This document shows positions 29,001 to 35,979 of a DNA stretch of 64,000 nucleotides, piece after piece. Location of the stretch: contig CP150569.1 in NCBI GenBank assembly GCA_049487715.1, positions 248,001 through 312,000 on the forward strand, read 5' to 3'. Below the pieces are notes generated by a model. It was not told where the DNA came from. It made no database searches and saw only the letters and a list, made by a program, of their open reading frames with translations. The stretch is from Pycnococcus provasolii. Taxonomy: Eukaryota; Chlorophyta; Pseudoscourfieldiophyceae; Pseudoscourfieldiales. Both the position numbers and the translations under genes were made by a program. Position 1 is the first letter of the stretch, and each line of letters opens with the position of its first letter.

Positions 29001-29369
29001 ATGAAAGTTCGTATCAGTTTAACTCGTATGTGCGCCGAGTGTCGGATGGTTCGACGACGAGGACGACTCTACGTGACTTGCAGGAAGAACCCAAGGCATA
29101 AACAAAAGCAAATGGCCAGGCCACGAGGACGCCTCTTCTCAACATCGGCTGGACCGGAGCATGCCTTCTCCGGCGCGTCGTGTGGGTGTGGGTCAGCAGT
29201 GTGGGTCGACAGTCTTGTCAGCAGCACCAGCACTCTCCCTGTCCCCTTCTCGATCGCTATCGCTCCTGCCACTTCGCACTTGCCGCCACGCACGCTCTTC
29301 GGTGCGCGATGGCCAGCCATTGGCGGGCACTCAGTAGCGGGACGTGCCTGGAACGCGTCGTTCTTTTAG
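29001..29369 (+). CDS. organelle-type ribosomal protein bL36 with long C-terminal extension
   Basis: The ATG at 29001 starts [19 protein letters not shown], a near-canonical bacterial-type L36 with the four zinc ligands Cys11, Cys14, Cys27 and His33 ([10 protein letters not shown]). bL36 of bacteria and plastids ends at ~37-38 residues, but here the frame continues to 122 with [19 protein letters not shown] and a Ser/Pro/Ala-rich tail ending NASFF. No transit peptide precedes the domain. An upstream in-frame ATG is absent, but a CT-rich tract ending in CCTAAG just before 29001 could be an intron 3' end, so a targeting exon may lie upstream. It stops 79 nt from the convergent DPM3 gene. The protein is probably in the mitochondrial or plastid large ribosomal subunit. 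Confidence 0.75.
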   Translation: MKVRISLTRMCAECRMVRRRGRLYVTCRKNPRHKQKQMARPRGRLFSTSAGPEHAFSGASCGCGSAVWVDSLVSSTSTLPVPFSIAIAPATSHLPPRTLFGARWPAIGGHSVAGRAWNASFF

Positions 29370-29448
29370 GTGATCCTCTCTTTATTGTACTCATGTAAAA
29401 ACCTATCGTTACATAGAAAGAAAACACAGAAACAAAAGCAAAAGGCGC

Positions 29449-29775
29449 TTACTCGTCACAAGGTATGCCCTTTTCTCTCAGCGCGTTGCGCGCCCTCTTG
29501 AAGTCGTCGCGGAGCATGGCTGCTTCGTGCGGCACGTTCGGGAACCGCGCTATTGAGATTCCCACGCGTATGCCGGTGATGCACACGAACGCGACGAGGA
29601 GGTACACGGGCAGATACAGCAGGACTGTGCGGTAGCTACTACTATTTCCTAACATCCATGTGGACGACGATATCAAAAACACAGCTAAAAGCCAGAGCGT
29701 CGCCACCAGGACCAGAGAGCGTACCAGCTTATGAAACCGCAGAGGAGCGCCATGAGGAGAGATGGACGACGCCAT
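29449..29775 (-). CDS. DPM3: dolichol-phosphate mannosyltransferase subunit 3
   Basis: The protein is 108 residues from the ATG at 29775 (MASSISPHGAPLRF); the frame is open further upstream but only outside a plausible promoter. Two membrane helices are predicted at about 18-37 (LVRSLVLVATLWLLAVFLIS) and 50-70 (TVLLYLPVYLLVAFVCITGI). The conserved cytosolic tail follows: a short RVGISIARFPNVPHEAAML segment and an amphipathic helix DDFKRARNALREKGI, which matches the DPM3 C-terminal coiled coil. DPM3 tethers the catalytic DPM1 subunit to the ER membrane for dolichol-phosphate-mannose synthesis, needed for N-glycans, GPI anchors and O-mannosylation. Human DPM3 is 92 residues. The assignment rests on length, topology and the tail pattern. 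The upstream region has a telomere-type array. Confidence 0.75.
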   Translation of the reverse strand: MASSISPHGAPLRFHKLVRSLVLVATLWLLAVFLISSSTWMLGNSSSYRTVLLYLPVYLLVAFVCITGIRVGISIARFPNVPHEAAMLRDDFKRARNALREKGIPCDE

Positions 29776-29931
29776 AGACGTGAAAATGACAGTACGACGA
29801 CAAAAGGTTCTTTGCCCAAAGAAAATGACAAGAACACAGATGGAAAAAAAGTTTAAAAACAAAAACGATGAGACGGAACTAACCCGAACCCTAAAGTTTG
29901 TTTTAAAAAAAATGGGATTCAAGCAAGGATT

Positions 29932-29986
29932 AGGGTAAGAGGATTAGGGTTCGGGTTAGGGTTAGGGTTAGGGTTCGGGTTAGGGC
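29932..29986. promoter_or_regulatory. TTAGGG/TTCGGG array in divergent promoter
   Basis: About eight units of GGATTAGGG, GGGTTCGGG and GGGTTAGGG lie 157 nt upstream of the DPM3 ATG and ~160 nt before the plus-strand methyltransferase frame. Three variant TTCGGG units are embedded, as also seen at 23080-23110. Confidence 0.6.
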
Positions 29987-30143
29987 GCTCCCCTTTCCCC
30001 TCCAGAGCTCTCTCTCTCTGGTATAGTTGGTAAGTACTAATAAAGTTCCTGTGACAAGGCGACCCACACGTGAATGATGATGATGGCCATCGTGCCATGG
30101 TGGTCATCGGCATCGAAGCGCACCTGGAACGTCAGTACATGTC

Positions 30144-31328
30144 GTGTCAACATGTCGGCATCATCTTGTCTTGGAGGAGTGCTCGGTGGTGGTGGTGGTG
30201 GTGGTGGTGGCCGCCGCCAATCAACAATCAGGTCTATCAGGATACCTCATCTTTCTACTGTTAAGTAGATTGGTATCCTTGGTAAGTGGTCTTATCATAC
30301 TCGCTCTTGTCACTAAAGTGGTGGTGGTCTTGCACTTGGCAGCCAACACTTTCAGTGCGGCTGCAACTACTTCTTCGTTTTCATTTTCAGCTGCATCTGC
30401 AACTGGATCTGGCCTGCAGTCATCATATGTACAGACCAACTCCTATAAGTACAGGCGCATGCTGCTTGCTATTGACAAAGACACGCAGCGCGCTTTCACG
30501 AAAGTGTACGCCGGTTCGTTCTGGGGAAGTGGGGGAGGAGGAAGTGGAGCAGGGTCCACCTTGCAGTTCACAAAGCCGCTGCGAGCTCTGCTCAAACGTC
30601 TTGTCGAGACGCTAGGAATCGACTCGCTTGTCGACATACCTTGCGGAGCAGCCACGTGGCAGGATGTCCTTGTCAAAGACCTGCTCGAGTTGAAACCAAA
30701 CTTCAGGTATCATGGCATGGAAATTGTCAAGTCGCTCGTCGACGCCTCGAACCAGCGATGGAAGGGAGACAAGCGTGTGACATTTGAGGTGGCCGACATG
30801 GCCAACACGCCCGTGCCGAGCGGCTACGACGCCATCTTCAGCCGTGACGCGCTCCAGCACAACGGGTACACGGCTATCATCAAAACGCTGCAAAACTGGG
30901 CGAGAAGCGACGCAAAGTACCTGCTCGTTGGCTCGTATCCCGCAACTCCGTACAACCGTGACATTAAGCAAGCCGGCGTGAATCACTTCGACATCGACTT
31001 GGCCAAGTTCCCGTTCAACCTCAAGCCTTGGAAAGTTCACATCGAAAACTCCGAGGTGCATCGAACGACGGATCAAGCAAAGCACCTCTACGTGTACAAG
31101 ATTGAAGAACTCCGCAACGCTGACTTCGGCGCGATGATAAACAGAGCAAAAAATAGAAGATCGGAAGATCCGTTGAACATGCTTTCAGCTAATATTCGTC
31201 AACAAACTCGCGCGAAAATATCGTACATACGAAGAAATCGGGCGAATCGTCCCGTCGCTTTCCGACGACCACGGCATTACATTTCACGCTATCGTGCTCT
31301 CGGAGGTCGTCCTAACCTTGTGCAATAA
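30144..31328 (+). CDS. class I SAM-dependent methyltransferase with N-terminal membrane anchor
   Basis: The frame is open from ~30144 to the stop at 31328, but no ATG occurs before codon 106 (30459), so either a first exon lies upstream or translation begins at 30459. Codons ~32-66 encode a long hydrophobic segment (YLIFLLLSRLVSLVSGLIIL) suited to a signal anchor. GGTAAGT at 30279 and TTGGCAG at 30343 could define an intron that would remove part of it. The catalytic part contains the SAM-binding motif I SLVDIPCGAATWQDVL, motif II FRYHGMEIVKSLVDAS, an acidic VTFEVADMANTPVPSG loop, and GYDAIFSRDALQHNGYTAII with the motif IV/post-IV region. LVGSYPATPYNRDIKQAGVN follows. The substrate is unknown; the topology suggests an endomembrane-lumen enzyme, possibly on glycans. 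Confidence 0.7.
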   Translation: MSTCRHHLVLEECSVVVVVVVVAAANQQSGLSGYLIFLLLSRLVSLVSGLIILALVTKVVVVLHLAANTFSAAATTSSFSFSAASATGSGLQSSYVQTNSYKYRRMLLAIDKDTQRAFTKVYAGSFWGSGGGGSGAGSTLQFTKPLRALLKRLVETLGIDSLVDIPCGAATWQDVLVKDLLELKPNFRYHGMEIVKSLVDASNQRWKGDKRVTFEVADMANTPVPSGYDAIFSRDALQHNGYTAIIKTLQNWARSDAKYLLVGSYPATPYNRDIKQAGVNHFDIDLAKFPFNLKPWKVHIENSEVHRTTDQAKHLYVYKIEELRNADFGAMINRAKNRRSEDPLNMLSANIRQQTRAKISYIRRNRANRPVAFRRPRHYISRYRALGGRPNLVQ

Positions 31329-31400
31329 ATTACCAACCAAAAGCAACCACAATTCCCAAGAACGCACTGAATAACGTTGTGGTTACAAGAATTTTTTAAG

Positions 31401-32345
31401 TTAGAGTTTTGATGCTGCACCGACGCCGTCCCTGACGACCGTCGCGCGAATCAAGCCGTGCGGATTCGGTGCGACGACGTACACGTCATCCTCGAACTTG
31501 GTCAGGGGTGGCGTGGGCAAGTAGTGCAGGTTCGGCATCTCCATCGTCACGCTCGCCACGGCAGGAACTGCATCGAGCGCCGCGCTCGCCATCTTGTGAA
31601 GCGTGTACTGCACGGAGGGGCTGTAGACTCCCTTGTCGTCCGGCCCGAAGAACGCACGCAGCATCGCGTCCAAGACGCGGTCGTACACGCGGTCGTAGTC
31701 GCTGACGGTGCCGTGGCACACCCAAGACGCCGTCGCGCAAGTTCCAAGCATACGCTCACGGGTCTCTGGCAAGCTGGTCGCCTCGTCGCGGATGTACCCC
31801 TCGTACCCGCTCTGCGTCGTCTTCAGCAGCTCGAGGCCGCTCACGGTGCTCGTCACCTTCACGCTCACGCCACCGCCACCGACTCGCGTCGCCTCCGCTT
31901 CCGCAACTCGCATCGGCGCCGTCGGCGAACCTGTAAATCCGTGCACGTGCTTTCCACCATATCGTTCCCACGACTTTTGTCTCACGCGCACCGTCGCTCC
32001 CGTGAGCAGCGGGTAGGTGTTGACGTAGTGGCGCGCGAGCCGCGCAGCAAACTCCTCTGGCCCGCACGGCCTCGCCTGCTGCTTGGCGACGCGATACACG
32101 GTATTTTTCATCGTGTCCGTCGCCGTCATGCCTGTGTTATCTCCGACGAGGTACGCCTTCGCCATGTCCGGCGAGTGAAGTGTGATATCGCACGACCACT
32201 CACGCACGACGGAAGAGTAAGTAAGTGCTCCTCCCTGGAGTGCTCCAGGTAGTTTCCAGACACGGCAGACGTCGACTTGTTGTTTTCCATGGACGTGATG
32301 AAGGAGCGGGTACATGGAGTTATTACCAGAGACTACGGACGACAT
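31401..32345 (-). CDS. urate oxidase (uricase), peroxisomal
   Basis: The protein is 314 residues from the ATG at 32345, near the family norm (~300-310). Recognised features are the N-terminal tunnelling-fold strand HGKQQVDVCRVWK (19-31), the catalytic Thr region VGDNTGMTATDTMKNTVYRV (67-86), HVHGFTGSPTAPMRV, the substrate-binding segment LLKTTQSGYEGYIRDEATSL, and PSVQYTLHKMASAALDAVP. The C-terminus is SKL, a canonical peroxisomal PTS1 signal. The enzyme oxidises urate to 5-hydroxyisourate with hydrogen peroxide release, part of purine nitrogen recycling. Its upstream region begins with the longest TTAGGG array in the window (32451-32522), ~106 nt before the ATG. Confidence 0.95.
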   Translation of the reverse strand: MSSVVSGNNSMYPLLHHVHGKQQVDVCRVWKLPGALQGGALTYSSVVREWSCDITLHSPDMAKAYLVGDNTGMTATDTMKNTVYRVAKQQARPCGPEEFAARLARHYVNTYPLLTGATVRVRQKSWERYGGKHVHGFTGSPTAPMRVAEAEATRVGGGGVSVKVTSTVSGLELLKTTQSGYEGYIRDEATSLPETRERMLGTCATASWVCHGTVSDYDRVYDRVLDAMLRAFFGPDDKGVYSPSVQYTLHKMASAALDAVPAVASVTMEMPNLHYLPTPPLTKFEDDVYVVAPNPHGLIRATVVRDGVGAASKL

Positions 32346-32450
32346 ACGGTGCTTAGAAATCCAAACTCGAATGGAAGTTAACGGCTTTTATTGTGCCTCT
32401 GAATCACCCCTGGGGGGGAAGGAATCTGGCGAACAAGAAAAGAGGGGACC

Positions 32451-32522
32451 GGGTTAGGGTTAGGGTTAGGGTTAGGGTTAGGGTTAGGGTTATTATAGTC
32501 TAGGGTTAGGGTTAGGGTTAGG
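32451..32522. promoter_or_regulatory. long TTAGGG array upstream of urate oxidase
   Basis: Seven consecutive GGGTTA units (32451-32492), a ten-base interruption TATTATAGTC, then three more units to ~32521. It is the longest such array in the window. It lies ~106 nt upstream of the uricase ATG and 30 nt from the left end of the foldback element, so it could belong to either. Confidence 0.65.
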
Positions 32523-32552
32523 ACTTGAGTGGACTATGTAAAGTTTACCAAG

Positions 32553-33187
32553 GAAGAAATTTCAGTTTTGGATCAAAAGGGCCTTTTTTGTTTCAGTGTT
32601 GGATCATTGCGTTTCAGTTTTGGATCAATCCGAATTCTCGACTTGTGGCGTCGACCAGAAATTTCCAGGAATTTCTCGACTTGTGGCGTCGACCAGACCC
32701 ATACCACCCACTATACGGTTGTGCAGGGCCCAAAGTCGTGTTCTTCCCAAACGTTAGGGCATCCGTTTCCGAAGGTTAGGGTAGGGCTTATAAATAGCAT
32801 GTGTTCCGGCCTCAGTTAGCACCATTTAACGCTGTCATATTTCTCGCCTCTTGTACTTAAGGTCCCCTTGAACTTGGCGGCCTTAAGGTGGTACAAGCTC
32901 GGCGGAGTGAGTACTGCGCCGTCTACCGAATAGCTTTGATAGTGGCGTTGGCTGTTATAAACCCTACCCTAAACCTTTGGGACGGATGCCCTAACGTTTG
33001 GGCAGTAACACGACTTTGGGAACCGTTTACGGGGTGGTATAATTTTGATCCAACTTGATCCAACCTGATCCAACGTGATCCAACTGATCCAACTTGATCC
33101 AACTTGATCCAACTTGATCCAACTTTGATCCAATGATCCAACACTGAAACAAAAAAGGCCCTTTTGATCCAAAACTGAAATTTCTTC
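32553..33187. mobile_element. ~635-bp foldback (long inverted repeat) element
   Basis: The outer arms pair closely: GAAGAAATTTCAGTTTTGGA onward (32553-32612) with the reverse complement of 33131-33187, both including the AAAAGGGCC(T)n tract and CAGTGTTGGATCATTG. Inner parts also pair: ATACCACCC near 32700 with 33030, CCCAAAGTCGTGTT and CGTTAGGGCATCCGT near 32727-32775 with 32970-33020, and GGTAGGG(C/T)TTATAA with 32953-32965. Within the left arm a 24-base block TCGACTTGTGGCGTCGACC is duplicated (~32637 and ~32677); at the matching place in the right arm there is a GATCCAACTT tandem array (33047-33125). The ~160-nt centre carries further short pairing (CTTGTACTTAAGG with CCTTAAGGTGGTACAAG). 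No transposase is encoded, so this is a non-autonomous foldback/MITE-like element. Confidence 0.7.
33047..33130. repeat. GATCCAACTT tandem array
   Basis: About eight imperfect copies of TTGATCCAAC, 8-10 bases each, with slight length variants, inside the right arm of the foldback element. The left arm has single dispersed TTGGATCA units, suggesting expansion in one arm only. Confidence 0.75.
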
Positions 33188-33604
33188 GTTTACCAAGTTT
33201 GATATTGAAACCCCGGACGAATTTATGTGTTGGTTGACCAGTTAGTTGTGTACAGTGCAGCACGTTTAGGTAAGTACGTGTCTCACTCTCTTGGCTTCTC
33301 GTCGTGCGTGCGAGTATGAGTACTTACGATAACCTTAAGTTGTTTCCATGGATGTGACTTTCGTGTCCAGACTTTTTTCAGGAGTGGTTTCAGCAGTCCT
33401 GAAGTCCATAAGTTTTTAATTTTGGTACTTATTATTTGTACTTAGTGTTACTCTACTCAGTGCAACATGTCATATTGTTTGCAAACATCACATGAAAAAA
33501 AAGACTCCGTGTACTTGCTGAGAAAAAAATGCAAGTGTACGGGCAACATGTCGGTCGTGCACAGCCGGTACGGCAATACAAAACAACAAGAAAATGTCAT
33601 CATT

Positions 33605-33683
33605 GTCAGCGCAGAAGCTGTCTCGCGTTTCCCAACGTGTTGAACACGTGGTTTTGGGGTTGCTTTCACGCGAGGCGCGTCAT
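33605..33683 (-). promoter_or_regulatory. candidate SECIS element in GPX 3' UTR
   Basis: On the minus strand, ~72 nt after the GPX stop, ATGA (33683-33680) is followed by 13 nt and then AAA. CTCGCGT (33674-33668) pairs exactly with ACGCGAG (33628-33622), GCGC (33678-33675) can pair with GCGC (33612-33609), and TGAC (33608-33605) sits opposite the ATGA. The apical part contains a small hairpin ACGTG-TTCAA-CACGT flanked by CCCAA/TTGGG, as in form II SECIS. A 9-nt bulge interrupts the helix, so the fold is plausible but not certain. Confidence 0.4.
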
Positions 33684-33755
33684 ATTTGATGATCCCGTTG
33701 TCGTGTTGTGTCCGTGTCCGTGCTTGCTGTGCGAAAGTCTCTCGCTCGCTTGTTT

Positions 33756-34373
33756 TTAAAGGAGCTGCTGGATCGTCTTGGCGATAGAGTTTGGCGACGT
33801 GGTAGGCGCATAGCGCTCGTTCACCTTGCCACTCTTGTCGACAAGGAACTTGCCAAAGTTCCACTTGATGTCGGAGCCGAGAAGCTCACCCTTATTCTCC
33901 TTCAGCCACACGTAGAGCGGGTCGGCATTCGGTCCGTTGACATCGATCTTGTCAAAGACAGGGTATTTCGCCCCCTTGGCTTTGGCAAACTCACGCACTT
34001 CGTCGGACGTGCCCGGTTCCTGGCCACCAAACTGGTTGCAAGGGAACGCCAGAATCTCGAAACCCTGCGTGCTGAACCTGTCGTACAGCTCGTTGAGTTC
34101 CTTGTAATTCTGGCTCGTGAGTCCTCATTTCGACGCGACGTTGACGACGAGGCAGACTTTGTTTTCGCAGTATTTGGAGAGGGGCACTTGCGCACCCTTC
34201 ATGGCGACTGAGAAGTCTTGAAGAAGACGGGAGGATGACGATGACGCGGGTGATGGCGCGCCGAAGAGCGCGCGGACGGGATGCCACCGAGACATCCGGT
34301 GACGAGACAACACTGAGACGGGTTGATGTACACGCGACGTGGCTGCCACAGGGGAACGACCGCTGACGCGCAT
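33756..34373 (-). CDS. glutathione peroxidase, selenocysteine-containing (UGA recoded)
   Basis: The frame runs from the ATG at 34373 to the TAA at 33756, 205 residues, with a single in-frame TGA at 34127-34125. Around it the protein reads LVVNVASK-[TGA][10 protein letters not shown], so the TGA is exactly at the catalytic Cys/Sec position (residue 83) of the GPX signature. The remaining catalytic tetrad is intact: Gln118 in FGGQEP and Trp171-Asn172 in [20 protein letters not shown] and the C-terminal [14 protein letters not shown] are also canonical. The N-terminus ([14 protein letters not shown], Arg/Ser-rich, ~50 residues) resembles a plastid or mitochondrial presequence; a second ATG ([11 protein letters not shown]) would give a form without it. 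The enzyme reduces peroxides using thiols. A candidate SECIS follows the stop. Not a pseudogene: no other break exists. Confidence 0.88.
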
Positions 34374-35979
34374 CACCGAGCGAGTGATCGAAGGAAGGGG
34401 GAGACGACTCGAAACCACAGGGAGGGGACCACACGACGGGATAAGATTTGATTTATGGGGGGGGGGGGGGGGGGGGCGATGATAATTCGGGGTTCGGAGG
34501 GCAAGTCAGTTCCAAGAAAGAGAAAAATCCAAACCCCGAGAAGAGGGTTAGGGTTAGGGTTAGGGTTAGGGTTATCCATTTTTACATTTGAATTCTTCCC
34601 TCGGGTTGCTGTACTGTATGTACAGGTTTTTACTCTTAGGGCTATGGATTGGGCTCATTTGAAATCGTTGTTGGATTCCACGCAGGCAGGCCGCCTTGGC
34701 CTGTTCCGTCTTTCACCTGTTCAAGAGGGGCAACCAACCTCGCCACATATGGGAAACTTGAAAAACTATCCGTAGGGCGGTACCCTGTAGGGCCTGCTCA
34801 TCCAAGGCTCCCAACGGTTATGCCGTTGGTAGTTCTATGTTTATCCCTCTCCACGACTCCACCCCATCGACTCCTCTCAAGTCTCAGTTACGGGTAACCA
34901 CCGCGGCACAGGTCCGCGGCACAAACAATCTCATTTCACATCAATGCAATCAATGGTCCATGGTGTAGCCGCGCCCCTGCCGCCGTTTAAGGTTAATAAG
35001 GTTATTCCGCACGCATCAATCGTTTGTAGAACTATCATACCCATCTCCCGTAGTTCTCCAGGTCCAACCAGGTCCAAACCTCCCCCCACACCTGAGAAAA
35101 ACATCTGAGAAAAACTACTCAGGCAAGGAACGGAGGAGCAACTCCATCCGCATTTCAGAGCCTCATTTCAGAGGCAGCGCCAAACGTCCGCCGAGTTCTT
35201 TGAGCCTCCCCCTCCCGCGGGAGCAGCCCAAGGCTCCCTCCGGAGGGCCGGGATCCCAGGAGGCGCCGGAGAAGAGCTCTTCTCTTCTCTTCCTCTTGAA
35301 GCTTGAAGCTTGAAGCGGCCTGAAGCGGCGCGCGCGCACACAACACAACCCCCCCCGGGGCCGGGGGGTCCCGTCCCGCGGGTCCCCCGCGGGAGTCCGA
35401 GCCCGCCGGCCAGCCCGCCCGCCAGCCGCGCGCGTAAGTATTCCCCGGCGCCTATCACTTGCCTATCACTTTGCATAACTTACGCGCGTAAGTAAGCCTT
35501 ATAGTTTTGTTGTGCTTGTTCACATAGCTTCAAGAGTTCCTCTCAGAGACTTGAAGTTGCCTTGTTGTTCACCGTAGGTGCGTTTGCGTTTGTGTTTGTG
35601 TTTGCGCGTGTATACCTCGTCGTGTACACCTACCTACCTTGATACGTTTCCCATCGTTTCAAGGTTTCGTTTCGTCCGCGGCCTCTCTTGGTTTCTTTTC
35701 ATTCTCATTCTCATGCGTCGATTTCGAATCATGTGGTTTTGAATTTCCTCACTTTGATTGATGTTTCGAGATTGATTTTCTCGCCGCGGCCTCTCCTCTC
35801 ACTCCCTTACAACTTGCAACTTGAAAATACACTTGCACACTTGACTTACACATCTATCTTTTTGTCTCTCGCCAATACTCATACAACACACACACACTTA
35901 CTTGTACAAATAAGGCCGCAGCTGTATCTAACGTTAGCCTTGCAGCTATTTTCTGTGCTGCTTGCGAAACGCTCTTGAA
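34374..35979. other. 1.6-kb divergent intergenic region
   Basis: Between the GPX (minus) and WRKY (plus) genes. It contains a ~21-base poly-G run at ~34457-34477, a TTAGGG array (34545-34575), ~550 nt without recognisable content, a GC-rich segment at 35190-35440 with local palindromes (CCCGCGGG, CCCCCCGGGGCCGGGGGG) and GGGATCCC at 35250-35257, then a CT-rich leader with CACACA repeats up to the WRKY ATG. No intact gene is seen; short frames here are GC-rich artefacts. Confidence 0.55.
34545..34575. promoter_or_regulatory. TTAGGG array upstream of glutathione peroxidase
   Basis: Five GGGTTA units lie 172 nt upstream of the GPX ATG in the divergent gap with the WRKY gene. A related piece CCCCGAGAAGAGGG directly precedes it. 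Confidence 0.6.

Larger units (their letters stand above)
32346..33755. other. intergenic region: telomere array, foldback element, GPX 3' UTR
   Basis: The 1.4-kb gap contains, in order, the uricase promoter side with a TTAGGG array, a foldback element (32553-33187), ~270 nt without recognisable content, and the 3' UTR of the glutathione peroxidase including a candidate SECIS hairpin (33605-33683). Open frames here are repeats or antisense and are not genes. Confidence 0.6.

Noticed and set aside
32451-32522. Telomere at a chromosome end
   Set aside because: The array is short, interrupted and flanked on both sides by genes, so it is interstitial.
33756-34127. Interpreting the GPX locus as a pseudogene or two separate truncated genes
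   Set aside because: The only interruption is TGA at the exact catalytic position; both flanks are in the same frame and fully conserved, so Sec recoding is far more likely.
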